Shown: one piece after another, positions 44,598-54,152 of the stretch
Layout: every line of letters starts with the position of its first letter
Position numbering within the stretch: the stretch's first letter is position 1
Assembly: GCF_009867135.1 (NCBI RefSeq)
Contig: NZ_CP047226.1
Span: 372,001 to 436,000 of the forward strand
From: Moraxella osloensis
Lineage (GTDB): Bacteria > Pseudomonadota > Gammaproteobacteria > Pseudomonadales > Moraxellaceae
DNA: 64,000 nt
Direction of reading: 5' to 3'
The notes under the pieces: generated by a model
The model's input: only the letters and a program-made list of their open reading frames with translations
Database searches by the model: none
What the model was told of the DNA's origin: nothing
Program-made: the position numbers and the translations under genes

Positions 44598-45239
44598 ATG
44601 ACCGACCAAGCCAACCCCTTACAACATCTTATTGACAACAATCAATTTTGGTCGCAGGCTCTATCCGCCCGTGACCCAGATTATTTCCCAAGATTATCCC
44701 GCCAACAGCACCCCAAATACCTGTGGATAGGCTGTTCGGACAGCCGTGTCCCTGCCAATGAAGTGGTCGGCTTAATGCCTGGAGAGCTGTTCGTGCATCG
44801 CAATGTCGCCAACATGGTGGTGGCTACGGACATGAATTTGCTGTCCGTTTTGCAATATGCGGTGGATGTACTCAAAGTTGAGCACATCATCGTCTGTGGG
44901 CACTATGGCTGTGGTGGGGTCAAGGCAGCATTAGGTCATCAAGAATATGGCTTGATTGACAATTGGCTTCGTGCGTTAAAAGGGATGCGGTATCAATATG
45001 ACGATGCTTTTCAACACCTTAGCCCAGAGCAAGAGGTGGATTTACTCTGTGAAATTAATGTCAAACGCCAAGTGACCAACGTTTGCCATACCACGATTGT
45101 GCAGAACGCTTGGCATCGGGGCGAAAAGCTATCAGTGCATGGCTGGGTATATGGCTTATCCGATGGGCGTATTCACGACTTAAACGTCAGTGTCTCTGGG
45201 CATCATCAGTTGATTGACGCTTTTATTTATACATTGTAA
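44598..45239 (+). CDS. can: beta-class carbonic anhydrase
   Basis: 213 residues. Zinc ligands: Cys and Asp in GCSDSRVPANEV, His and Cys in VCGHYGCGGVKAAL. Interconverts CO2 and bicarbonate. Downstream of narL in the same direction, followed directly by IS debris. Confidence 0.95.
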   Translation: MTDQANPLQHLIDNNQFWSQALSARDPDYFPRLSRQQHPKYLWIGCSDSRVPANEVVGLMPGELFVHRNVANMVVATDMNLLSVLQYAVDVLKVEHIIVCGHYGCGGVKAALGHQEYGLIDNWLRALKGMRYQYDDAFQHLSPEQEVDLLCEINVKRQVTNVCHTTIVQNAWHRGEKLSVHGWVYGLSDGRIHDLNVSVSGHHQLIDAFIYTL

Positions 45240-45240
45240 T

Positions 45241-45280
45241 TGGGGTCATCTGAGAATTCGGACCATAATGTACGCTAAAG
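45241..45280. mobile_element. solo IS end related to the 12.3-kb MITE
   Basis: Begins TGGGGTCATCTGAGAATTCG, about three quarters identical to the MITE inverted end and of the same length, one base after the can stop. No partner end found nearby. Confidence 0.55.
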
Positions 45281-45309
45281 AATTTTGTCGATTATTAAAT
45301 TTCATAAAT

Positions 45310-46131
45310 CACCGCCAACAACGATCTCCTCAACATCCAATGCAAAGACAGCGACTTTGTAGTCACCGGTAGTGACTTAAACGTTAAAGGCGATTTGTAC
45401 AACAACGTCGAAGGCGACGTGGTTTATCAAGCAGCCACAGGCAAAGGCTATGAGCGTAGCAGCAACAAATCCAGTGGCTATGGGGTTGGTGTATATGCCG
45501 ATAGCAAAAACTCAGGCTTTACCGTCAATGCCAATACCGCCAAAGGCTATGGCAATGGTGAAACAACCACTAATGCCAATAGCCATGTCACAGTCGGTGG
45601 CACCACCTATCAAAACATTGGTGGTGATCTTGTCTTAGATGGTGCGGTAGTAAAAGGCGATCATATGAGCGGTCATATCGACGGCGCCATCTTAGCCAAA
45701 AGCCGTCCGGATACCGCCACATACACAGGCAAACAAACCAATGCTGGCGTTAGTGCGGACATTGGATTTGATGGGGTACCACAAAGCGTTAGCGTGAATG
45801 CGGGCAGATCAAAAGTGAATGCCGATTATGCGGCGGTCACGGGTATGGCAGGGAAGTCGGATGTGACGACGGCAACCGTATCGAGCTTGAATAAACCATT
45901 AGAGAACAGCTTTGATAAGACGACAGTAGAAGCACAACTGGGTGCGCAAGTTCAGGTGAGTCAGGCGTTTGATACGGAACGTCGTACTTATCGCTTGGAG
46001 ATGGCTCAAGATGAGCAAAAACTAAGAAAAGAAGCCAAAGAAGCGCTTGAGAAGGGTGATGAAGCAACTTGGAGAGCTAAAACTGAGCAAGCTAACAAGC
46101 AACAAGAAGAAATGGTACTGTTTGACAGTAT
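45310..46131 (+). pseudogene. fragment of a hemagglutinin/CdiA-type exoprotein
   Basis: The frame reads DSDFVVTGSDLNVKGDLYNN, then VGVYADSKNSGFTVNANTAK, NIGGDLVLDGAVVKGDHMSG and LGAQVQVSQAFDTERRTYRL. This is the beta-helix hemagglutinin-repeat and pre-toxin region of two-partner-secreted proteins. No start and no secretion domain. The 3' end is cut by the IS3 element, so no toxin domain remains. Only about 270 of the several thousand residues usual for the family. Confidence 0.8.
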
Positions 46132-46196
46132 CCCCCACTGTCAGAATAGTTGTCACCCCCACCCAAACAACCTAAATGGGGGAAAAGGAGACAACC

Positions 46197-46691
46197 ATGG
46201 CACAATACAGTCTAGAACGCAAACAAGCAATACTAAACAAACTGCTATCGCCTGAACTAATTAGCATAGCGCAATTAGCCCGAGACGAACACATCGCCGA
46301 ACAAACCCTATATAATTGGCGTCATCAAGCTAAAAGCCAAGGGAAAGCCGTGCCGACCAACGATAAAACCAAAGAACTAAGCCCTGAGACCAAGCTCACC
46401 ATCATTATTGACACTGCCAAGCTTAACGAAACTGAGCTTGCCGAATACTGTCGCACTAAAGGGCTCTACCCTGAACAAATCGCCCAATGGAAAACACAGA
46501 CCCTCACAGGCTTTAGCACAAGCGAACAACAAACCAACCTAAATCGCAAACAGCAACAAGCCGACCAAAAACAAATCAAACAACTCAAACAAGAAATCAA
46601 ACGCAAAGACAAAGCGCTTGCGGAGGCAGCCGCCATACTGATCTTGCGAAAAAAGCTCAATGCCCTATGGGGGGAAGACGAGGACGAATGA
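46197..46691 (+). CDS. IS3-type transposase OrfA
   Basis: 164 residues from ATG 46197 behind AAAAGGAG. Helix-turn-helix near the N-terminus (AQLARDEHIAEQTLYNW), then a second DNA-binding part and a Lys/Gln-rich coiled coil (QQQADQKQIKQLKQEIKRK). Ends with TGA overlapping the OrfB ATG (ATGA). A CGAAAAAAG slip sequence is present near the end. Confidence 0.85.
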   Translation: MAQYSLERKQAILNKLLSPELISIAQLARDEHIAEQTLYNWRHQAKSQGKAVPTNDKTKELSPETKLTIIIDTAKLNETELAEYCRTKGLYPEQIAQWKTQTLTGFSTSEQQTNLNRKQQQADQKQIKQLKQEIKRKDKALAEAAAILILRKKLNALWGEDEDE

Positions 46692-47758
46692 CCACTCTTG
46701 CACAGCGGCAACAACTAATCACCCTCATTGACCAAGCGACCAACGCAGGGGCAAGACTTCACATCGCCTGTAGCGAGGTTGGCATAAGCCGTCGCACCTA
46801 CCGACGCTGGAAGGCGGATAACTCAAACCAAGGCGATAAACGAACCACTGCTATTCGTCCTATTCCCAGCAACAAACTGAGCGATAGTGAACGCCAAGCC
46901 ATCCTTGATGTCTGTAATGAACCCCGCTTTGCCAGTCTACCGCCGAGCCAAATCGTTCCCACCCTACTTGATGAAGGCATTTATCATGCCTCAGAATCAA
47001 GCTTTTACCGTATCCTAAAACAACACAACCAACTCACCCACCGAGGACGAGCCAAAGCAAAAAATCCCCGTAAACCGCCCGAAACCTTTATTGCCACCAA
47101 ACCCTGTCAGGTGTTTTGCTGGGATATTACCTATTTGCCAAGTACGGTGCGTGGGCAGTTTTATTATTTATACCTGATTGAGGATATCTATAGCCGTAAG
47201 ATTGTGGGATACGAGGTATATGATAAAGAGGCAGGGGATTTGGCTGCAAGGTTGCTTGAACGCACGCTGTTAATCGAGAATGCCATTGGTGCAGGGGTGG
47301 TACTGCATTCGGATAATGGGGCTGCGATGAAGTCGCAGACTTTGCGAATGAAGGCGTATGAGCTTGGGGTATTAACCTCTTATAGTCGTCCTCGGGTGAG
47401 TAATGATAATCCGTTTGCTGAGGCGCTGTTTCGTACTGTTAAGTATGCGCCAAGTTTCCCTGAGCATGGCTTTGATAGTTTAGACAATGCTCGTATGTGG
47501 GTGAATGGCTTTGTCCATTGGTATAACACTGAGCATAAGCATAGTGGGTTAAATTTCGTGACGCCAAACGAGCGCCATACGCTTAAAGATGGTGATATTC
47601 TAGCAAGACGTGAGTCGGTGCTGGTGATGGCAAAGCAGGTGAATCCTGCTCGCTGGAATGGTAGAGCCGTGAGAAATTGTTCGCCTGTTGAGCCAACAGC
47701 CCTTAATCCTGTGCGTCTGTCTAGGCGGGTTAATGCCAATGAGGTTTCAGTCGCTTGA
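46688..47758 (+). CDS. IS3-type transposase OrfB (DDE integrase)
   Basis: 356 residues from ATG 46688. Catalytic triad: Asp in CWDITYLPS, Asp in VLHSDNGAAM, Glu in NPFAEALFRTVKY. The N-terminal helix-turn-helix HIACSEVGISRRTYRRW is normal. Intact, so likely active. It could be made by re-initiation at ATGA or by -1 frameshifting as an OrfAB fusion, since the frame is open upstream to 46667. Confidence 0.9.
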   Translation: MTTLAQRQQLITLIDQATNAGARLHIACSEVGISRRTYRRWKADNSNQGDKRTTAIRPIPSNKLSDSERQAILDVCNEPRFASLPPSQIVPTLLDEGIYHASESSFYRILKQHNQLTHRGRAKAKNPRKPPETFIATKPCQVFCWDITYLPSTVRGQFYYLYLIEDIYSRKIVGYEVYDKEAGDLAARLLERTLLIENAIGAGVVLHSDNGAAMKSQTLRMKAYELGVLTSYSRPRVSNDNPFAEALFRTVKYAPSFPEHGFDSLDNARMWVNGFVHWYNTEHKHSGLNFVTPNERHTLKDGDILARRESVLVMAKQVNPARWNGRAVRNCSPVEPTALNPVRLSRRVNANEVSVA

Positions 47759-48260
47759 TTTAAATATGGGTGACAACTATGTTGACAAACACCGTAACTC
47801 TCAGCAATAAAGGGGCTGTAGTAGATTAGCACACATGCTAGACTACAAAAATGAAGATAACTCGTTGTAAACTAAGTAAAAAAACACAAGTAAAGTTGCT
47901 TGAATTTTTTACTGCTCAAGTTACCGCCCGTACAGCCGCTGATTTACTACAAATACAGCCTAATACTGCTGCTCTTTTTTACCATAAAATACGGCTTGTG
48001 ATAGACTATCATTTATCCAAAGAAGTCGACGAGTTATTTGATGGTGAAGTCGAATTAGACGAAAGCTATTTTGGCGGTGTACGCAAAGGCAAACGGGGTC
48101 GTGGTGCAGGAGGTAAAACAGCCGTTTTTGGTATTTTAAAACGCCAAGGTAAGGTTTATACCGTTGTCGTTGATGACACCAAAGCAAATACGTTAATGCC
48201 TGTCATTAAGCGTAAAATTAAGCCTGACAGCGTTGTTTATACCGATTCCTATCGTAGTTA

Positions 48261-49238
48261 TAGTTAAAACTGTAATATAATAATCATTTTAAACCAATAC
48301 CACCATGCCCAAAATATACAACCAAGACTTACGAGACAGAGCCGTCAACCACTGGCAAAAAACAGGCAACAAAAGCCAAACAGCCAGGCTATTTGAAATC
48401 AACCGCAACACCCTTGATGACTGGATAAAGCTCTATCAAGAACAAGGGAATACCAAGCCAAAACCCTTTGCACCTGTTGGCGTAAAACACATTATCACTG
48501 ACCTCGTCGCCTTTGAGGACTACGTTAACGCTCAGGAATTCGACACCGCAAAACAGCTTAGAGAACAATACTTAAAAGACCATCCTGATATCAATATTTC
48601 CTATAACGCCTTTTTACAAACCTTACGTCGAATCAAATGGAGTTTTAAAAAAAGACCCCGCTCTTTAAGCAAGCCGACTCACTAAAGCAAATTGGCTTTA
48701 AATTAATGCTAGGCTTACTGCTATTAACCTTGAGCCTTACCGCTGACAACATCCTATTTATGGATGAAACAGGATTTTATCAAAGGCAATATTACACCCG
48801 CAGTTGGTCGCCTATTGGCAAGCCTTGTTATGCCAAAATCGATGCCAATAAGGGTAAACGCTTAAACTTAATGGGAGCCATGCGATTAAATGACTTTAAA
48901 CTCATCGCACCTGTTACCTTTGAAGGTGGTTGTAACCGTGTGATAGTTGAAAACTGGCTACACACGTTGGGGCAATCTTTGCCAAAAGATGATAAGGGCA
49001 ATTATCCAAAACGTGTATTGGTGTTGGATAATGCCAGATTTCATCATGGTGGCGATTTAAAGAAAATTGCGGAACTTTATAATATTGAACTGACGTACTT
49101 ACCGCCTTACTCACCTGAACTTAATCCGATTGAGCAGTTGTGGGCAGTCATCAAGCAAAAGGTTCGTTTAACGCTAAGCAAGTTTGATACGCTTAAGGAT
49201 TGTGTTGAAAGTTGCCTGGTATAATTCGGTTTTGACTA
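48261..49238 (+). mobile_element. IS630-family element in IS1595
   Basis: 978 bp, ends TAGTTAAAACTG and CGGTTTTGACTA, flanked by a TA duplication (48259-48260 and 49239-49240), the standard target of this family. Confidence 0.9.
48305..49224 (+). CDS. IS630-family transposase read through a -1 frameshift
   Basis: Two frames: 48305-48685 (MPKIYNQDLRDRAVNHWQK, helix-turn-helix region) and a second frame open to 49224 (LFMDETGFYQRQYYTRSW, VLVLDNARFHHGG, YSPELNPIEQLWAVIKQKV: D, D, E). They meet at TTTTAAAAAAAGACC; slipping back one base on the A7 run continues KKTPLFKQADSLKQIGFKLM. Several IS630 members use such a programmed -1 shift. The joined product is about 305 residues. Confidence 0.82.
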
Positions 49239-49548
49239 TATAATGCCTTAGATGTGAGCGATTTTAAACACTTTAGAATCAATCATTCGACTGAATTTGC
49301 TCAAGGTCTCAATCACATTAACAGCATTGAAAACTTTTGGAATCAATCTAAACGCATTCTTAGAAAATATAATGGGATTGATAAGAAACATTTCCATTTA
49401 TTTTTGAAAGAATGCGAGTTTAGATTTAATTATGGGTCGCCATCTAAACAACTGAAAACATTGCGAAAATGGTGTGATATTTAATACTTATCTACTACAA
49501 CCCCAAATTTAATTTTAGGAATTAATAGAAAATATTTTAATAATTATA

Positions 49549-50633
49549 GGACTTACGCAAAAAGCATAAAATTTTGCGAAAGCGGATAAAAATATAGTAG
49601 CATAAAGAGATGAAGAAAAAAGCTATCACCCGCTTAGACTACTGTCAATATTTACTGGTAAGCCAAACCAATTACACCCTTACCAACTACGCAGAACATC
49701 ATCCTGAATCAATTAGTCATGACCGCATCAATCGATACCTACGTCATGACAAACTAAAACCCAAGCTCGTATGGGAAAAAGTCAAAGACGACATCGTATT
49801 AGACGACGATGGCTATCTTATCTTTGATGACAGCATACTCGATAAAAATCATAGTCACAAAATCGAATTGGTTAATCGCCAATACAGTGGCAACGCCCAT
49901 CGCATTATTAAAGGCATCTGCATCGTTAACTGTATCTATGTCAATCCTAAGACCGAACAATACTGGCTCATTGATTACCGTATTTATGACAAAACCACCG
50001 ATGGAAAAAGCAAACTTGACCATCTAAAAGACATGCTACAGCACAGTATTGAACACAAACAAATTAAATTCAAATATGTGCTCATGGATACCTGGTATGC
50101 CACCAAAGACATCATGCTCTATATTGATAACTTACAAAAAATCTATTATTGTCCTTTAAAATCCAATCGCAAAGTCGATGATTCAAAAGGAGTAAACCCT
50201 TACAAAGCAGTCAACGAATTAACTTGGACTGACCAAGAGCAACAAAATGGCAAACTGATTAAAATACATGCCTTTCCTAAAGATTACAAAGTGCAACTGT
50301 TCCGAGTAGTGGTTAATGAAAACCGCACGGACTGGATTGTCACCAATGACACCACTCAGGATTCATCAGATGGCACACGATTGGTGTGTGCCATCCGCTG
50401 GAAGATTGAGCAGTTTCACCGAGAACTTAAACAACTCACTGGTATTGAAGCTAATCAGTGTCGTAAGGCTCGTATTCAGCGGAATCATATTTGTTGTTGT
50501 ATGCTGGTTTGGCTGCAGTTAGCCAGACAGGCTAAACGGTTAAAACAATCTTTATATCAGGTTAAAAGGGGTTTACTCAGTGATTATTTGCGTGAGCAGT
50601 TACGCTCGCCTTCGGTCGTCTTTGCGTAAGTCC
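49549..50633 (+). mobile_element. IS4/IS701-type insertion sequence, copy 2 (intact)
   Basis: 1085 bp with ends GGACTTACGCAAA / TTTGCGTAAGTCC and a perfect 8-bp duplication TAATTATA (49541-49548 and 50634-50641). Opposite orientation to copy 1 at 5.1 kb. Confidence 0.9.
49610..50629 (+). CDS. DDE transposase of IS copy 2
   Basis: 339 residues. The N-terminal part HPESISHDRINRYLRHDKLK binds the ends. Catalytic region: YLIFDDSILDK, VLMDTWYATKDIMLYIDNL and RWKIEQFHRELKQLTGIEAN, the DDE pattern of IS4/IS701-like enzymes. Intact. The family name is by resemblance only; the 8-bp duplication is unusual for IS701. Confidence 0.88.
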   Translation: MKKKAITRLDYCQYLLVSQTNYTLTNYAEHHPESISHDRINRYLRHDKLKPKLVWEKVKDDIVLDDDGYLIFDDSILDKNHSHKIELVNRQYSGNAHRIIKGICIVNCIYVNPKTEQYWLIDYRIYDKTTDGKSKLDHLKDMLQHSIEHKQIKFKYVLMDTWYATKDIMLYIDNLQKIYYCPLKSNRKVDDSKGVNPYKAVNELTWTDQEQQNGKLIKIHAFPKDYKVQLFRVVVNENRTDWIVTNDTTQDSSDGTRLVCAIRWKIEQFHRELKQLTGIEANQCRKARIQRNHICCCMLVWLQLARQAKRLKQSLYQVKRGLLSDYLREQLRSPSVVFA

Positions 50634-50640
50634 TAATTAT

Positions 50641-50672
50641 AAAAAAAGGGGATGATAAACATTCCCTTTTTT
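50641..50672. terminator. terminator downstream of nadB
   Basis: AAAAAAAGGGGAT / ATTCCCTTTTTT stem 13 nt beyond the nadB stop (minus strand). Confidence 0.7.
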
Positions 50673-50684
50673 ATTTAACCCATA

Positions 50685-52400
50685 CTATGGCATAGATGGG
50701 GTTAAAATCACATCTGCCGCCACTGGCAAAGTTTGTGGAAAGTCTTTGTTGTAATGCAGTCCACGCGATTCGTGGCGAAGCAGCGCCGAGCGGACAATGA
50801 GCTCAGAGACTAGCAGCAAATTACGCAATTCAATCAGATTTTTACTGACCACAAAGTTGGCGTAGTAATCATTTACTTCTTGTTTTAACAACAAAATGCG
50901 GTTGAGTGCGCGATGCAGGCGTTTGTCTGAGCGCACAATACCAACGTAGTGCCACATGCTTTGGCGCAGCTCATCCCAGTTTTGTAGCACGATGACCTCT
51001 TCGTCAGGGTCAGTCACATCTTGGCTGTCCCAATCAGGGATAGCAGGAATAGGGGGAACGCGATTTTCTGCAAACGCGGCGGCAATATGACGCGCCGCAC
51101 TCATCCCGTACACAAAACATTCTAACAGCGAGTTACTCGCCATGCGATTGGCACCATGCAGACCGGTAAAGGACGTTTCGCCCATGGCATATAGATTAAA
51201 CACGTCGGTTTGGGCGTTTTCATTGACCATCACCCCACCACAGGTGTAGTGAGCGGCGGGTACCACGGGAATTTTATCTTGGGTCATGTCAATGCCCAGC
51301 TCTAGTAGCCGCTCATATAGCATAGGGAAATGACCTTTGATAAAGGCTGGTTCTTGATGCGTAATATCTAACCAAACATGACGTATTCCTAAACGCTTCA
51401 TCTCAAAGTCGATGGCGCGAGCCACGATATCACGCGGTGCCAGCTCACCCCGTTCATCGAAGCGAAGCATAAAACGCTCACCTTCTGGGTGTTCTTTGGT
51501 TGCTGGCAGTCGCAGGTAGGCACCTTCACCGCGCATGGCTTCAGTGATTAAAAACGAGCGCGCTTCTGGATGATAGAGACAAGTAGGATGAAACTGATTA
51601 AATTCCAAATTCGCAACGCGGCAACCTGCGCGCCATGCCATCGCGATACCATCCCCCGTGGCAATATCGGGGTTAGATGTATATAAATACGCTTTTGAGG
51701 CCCCGCCGCAGGCTAAGGCGATAAAGGGTGCGGTAAAGGTGATAACTTGATTGGTGGTCAAGTCAAGGGCGTACAGCCCCACGGCACGATTGGGCTCGGT
51801 AATTGGACTGTAGTTGTGTTTGCTAAGTTTATGGGTGGTGATGACATCAATGGCAGCGACATACTCAAACAGTTTGACATTCGGACATTGTTTGACACGT
51901 TTGGCTAACGTGGTAGAAATGGCCACCCCAGTGGCATCTGCTGCATGGATGATACGACGTTTGGTATGACCGCCTTCACGGGTCAGGTGCAAGGTTTCGT
52001 TTTCATCCAAGGTAAATTTGACACCTTGTTTGAGCAAAAACTCCACCGCTTCTCGGCTATGCTCCACTGTAAAACGTACCGCATCTTCATGACAAAGACC
52101 TGCCCCTGCAATCAAGGTATCATCGACATGCTCATCAACCGAATCATCATCCGATAGTACCGCTGCCACGCCGCCTTGGGCATAAAAAGTACTGGCTTCA
52201 GTGAGCTTGTCTTTTGCCAAAACCGCAATCGATAGATGGCTTGGCAAGGATAAAGCTAACGATAAACCTGCACCGCCACTGCCGACAATCACCACATCAA
52301 ACGCGTGGCGATGGTTAGCCTGTACTTGCGGCTGGAGAGTTTCTTTGATAGGGGAGTTTGACACATTAACGCTTGCTGTCATAACGCTGACGTCCTTCAA
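50685..52400 (-). CDS. nadB: L-aspartate oxidase NadB
   Basis: 571 residues. FAD-binding VVIVGSGGAGLSLALSLP (about 37-54), FYAQGGVAAVLSDDDS, GGHTKRRIIHAADATG, then HPTCLYHPEARSFLITEAMR and YTCGGVMVNENAQT with active-site residues, and C-terminal helical domain. Oxidises aspartate to iminoaspartate for NAD synthesis. Two early Met codons possible. Single gene with its own terminator. Confidence 0.95.
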   Translation of the reverse strand: MKDVSVMTASVNVSNSPIKETLQPQVQANHRHAFDVVIVGSGGAGLSLALSLPSHLSIAVLAKDKLTEASTFYAQGGVAAVLSDDDSVDEHVDDTLIAGAGLCHEDAVRFTVEHSREAVEFLLKQGVKFTLDENETLHLTREGGHTKRRIIHAADATGVAISTTLAKRVKQCPNVKLFEYVAAIDVITTHKLSKHNYSPITEPNRAVGLYALDLTTNQVITFTAPFIALACGGASKAYLYTSNPDIATGDGIAMAWRAGCRVANLEFNQFHPTCLYHPEARSFLITEAMRGEGAYLRLPATKEHPEGERFMLRFDERGELAPRDIVARAIDFEMKRLGIRHVWLDITHQEPAFIKGHFPMLYERLLELGIDMTQDKIPVVPAAHYTCGGVMVNENAQTDVFNLYAMGETSFTGLHGANRMASNSLLECFVYGMSAARHIAAAFAENRVPPIPAIPDWDSQDVTDPDEEVIVLQNWDELRQSMWHYVGIVRSDKRLHRALNRILLLKQEVNDYYANFVVSKNLIELRNLLLVSELIVRSALLRHESRGLHYNKDFPQTLPVAADVILTPSMP

Positions 52401-52874
52401 ATTAATGAGTTAAAGAGCCAAAAAATCTAAGCAAGCGCTGAGCAAATTGGGTCACCGTGCTACATTTAAAAGGCTATTTTAAAAGCTATGGTTAAAAGGC
52501 TAGGTTTAAAAAGCTATGTGAAAATAAAACTATCATATCAGCTTTTATAAATGATGGCGGATTTTTTCTATGGGTTGTTTAAGTAGCAAGCCCATCCAAA
52601 TCGCCAATGTTGACGGTTAAACAGGGTACGACATACGCAAATGCGCTCGTCTTTGTTTTGCCGTCGCTACCAAACAACAGGGTCAAAACGCAAAGTTAGG
52701 CATTTTTGGATGAGTTAGATACAAAAAATTCGCCTAGCGGTTCATCCATTTTTTGCGATATGATGACAGTTTAAATTGTCATATTCATCATTGCCATTTA
52801 TAATGGGCGCTTTTTTTTATACGTATTTGTCATGCAAATTATTGATTATTCAGTAAATTTAGGTAACGCTTGAT
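52401..52874. other. intergenic region with short tandem repeats
   Basis: No gene seen. At 52465-52520 a 14-17-nt unit resembling TTTAAAAGGCTATG is repeated four times with small changes. TTTATACGTATTTGTCATGC near 52815 may hold promoter elements for the next gene. Confidence 0.5.
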
Positions 52875-54035
52875 ATGGGTGGTAGCATGATTGGCAGTTG
52901 GCTAGGTCATCTTGGCGCGCTCATTGCCGTTTTGGTAATCCTATGGTCGTGCCTAAAAACCGTGCAACTCAAAGCCCGGACGGATAATCTGCAGATTCTA
53001 CTACAACTGGTCAGTTTCTACGCGCGCTATTGGTTTGTTTGGTTGTTGCTGTGGGCAAACGTGCAACTGCTGTATGACAACCAAATCATTTACTGGCTGC
53101 TTATCGCGTTATCCTTGTTGTATATCTATATGAGCTGGGTTGAACCCAATCGGCTGCGCGTTTCGCGTTTTTCAATTAATTTGACCGCATCTGCGACCTA
53201 TCAGCCTGCGACCGATATTTCACTGGCTGCGTCATCATCAAAATATATCACACCACAAGCTGCAAAAATTGCGGTGCTGAGTGATATCCACATTGGTATA
53301 TTTTCTAACCCCCGTCAGTTAGCGCGTTTGGTGAAATGCCTTAATCGCTTGGATGTTGATGCGGTGCTGATTTTGGGTGATTGGTTATATCAAGCGACAA
53401 CTTTGGATGCCCATCTAAGCCCATTTAAAACCCTGAACAAGCCTTGCTATACCGTCCTTAGTGATGCCGATACCCAGCAAGTTGTCAATGATGCGCAAAA
53501 TAGCGAACCTGCTAGCAATATGCAATTAATGAACATCTTGCCAACTTTTGGTATTCAATTATTGCCTGAACAAGGCTTGCGTATTGCCGGGATTAACATC
53601 ATCGGCATTCATAATGGCAGTACAATGGATTTACCGCGCGTGATTGAACAGCAGCGCAGCGCGGGGCAGCCTTTAGTGATTGCTACCCATGATATCAAGC
53701 AGTTAGAAGCCAATCCGCGAACCTTAAGTGACGCCAACAACGATACTTTGGTGATTGCGGGGCAAACGCATGGTGGGCAGGTCAATATACCTATACTGAC
53801 ACCGCTGATGGTGAGAGCATTGACAGGTAATAAACTGGCGGCGGGGTTACGCAGACCAGATACAGCCAAACAATCCGACAATCATCCCAAAGCATTCAAT
53901 GAGGATGACAAACCCAGCAAACGCTACCAAGTATGGGTGAATACTGGGATTGGCATGACAGGGTTGCCGTTTCGGTTTAATTGCCCCCCTACCATTGATG
54001 TGCTAACCATCCAGGTTCAAACGGCTGATGCTTAA
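52875..54035 (+). CDS. membrane-anchored metallophosphoesterase
   Basis: 386 residues. Two or three N-terminal membrane helices (about 5-25, 50-65, 70-90), then a calcineurin-like domain: AVLSDIHIGIF (D-x-H), VLILGDWLY (GD) and IAGQTHGGQVNIP (GQTHGGQ). The usual GNHD motif is not visible; the equivalent place reads PCYTVLSDADTQQ, so metal binding may be altered. Resembles YkuE/YaeI-like phosphohydrolases. Substrate unknown. Confidence 0.82.
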   Translation: MGGSMIGSWLGHLGALIAVLVILWSCLKTVQLKARTDNLQILLQLVSFYARYWFVWLLLWANVQLLYDNQIIYWLLIALSLLYIYMSWVEPNRLRVSRFSINLTASATYQPATDISLAASSSKYITPQAAKIAVLSDIHIGIFSNPRQLARLVKCLNRLDVDAVLILGDWLYQATTLDAHLSPFKTLNKPCYTVLSDADTQQVVNDAQNSEPASNMQLMNILPTFGIQLLPEQGLRIAGINIIGIHNGSTMDLPRVIEQQRSAGQPLVIATHDIKQLEANPRTLSDANNDTLVIAGQTHGGQVNIPILTPLMVRALTGNKLAAGLRRPDTAKQSDNHPKAFNEDDKPSKRYQVWVNTGIGMTGLPFRFNCPPTIDVLTIQVQTADA

Positions 54036-54152
54036 CCCATATTATTCGCCACTGTAAGCCAGCGACTATAAACCAGTTGCTGCCTTATTATCTGGTTGAG
54101 TGGGCTCTATAACCTTATTGGCTATGGCGGTGGAGAAACTTGCGTTTGCTAT

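Larger units (their letters stand above)
46139..47787 (+). mobile_element. IS3-family insertion sequence
   Basis: Inverted ends TGTCAGAATAGTTGTCACCC (left) and GGGTGACAACTATGTTGACA (right), with two overlapping genes between. The left end may reach to about 46125, since GACAGTA-CCCCC upstream is shared with the remnant at 12147. It truncates the hemagglutinin fragment. Confidence 0.85.
47851..49484 (+). pseudogene. IS1595-type transposase split by IS630
   Basis: The first part, 47851-48260, reads CKLSKKTQVKLLEFFTAQVT, ELDESYFGGVRKGKRGRG and VYTDSYRSY. The second part, 49241-49484, reads ALDVSDFKHFRINHSTEF and HINSIENFWNQSKRILRKYN. Joined, they read YRSYNALDVSDF without a gap, about 218 residues, with DDE-type residues in DESYFGG, TDSY and ENFW. 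Inactive while the IS630 is present. Confidence 0.88.
47812..49504 (+). mobile_element. IS1595-type element interrupted by IS630
   Basis: Inverted ends GGGGCTGTAGTAGATTAG (47812) and the inverse of GGGGTTGTAGTAGATAAG (ending 49504). Removing the IS630 at 48261-49238 and one TA restores a single transposase frame. Confidence 0.85.
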
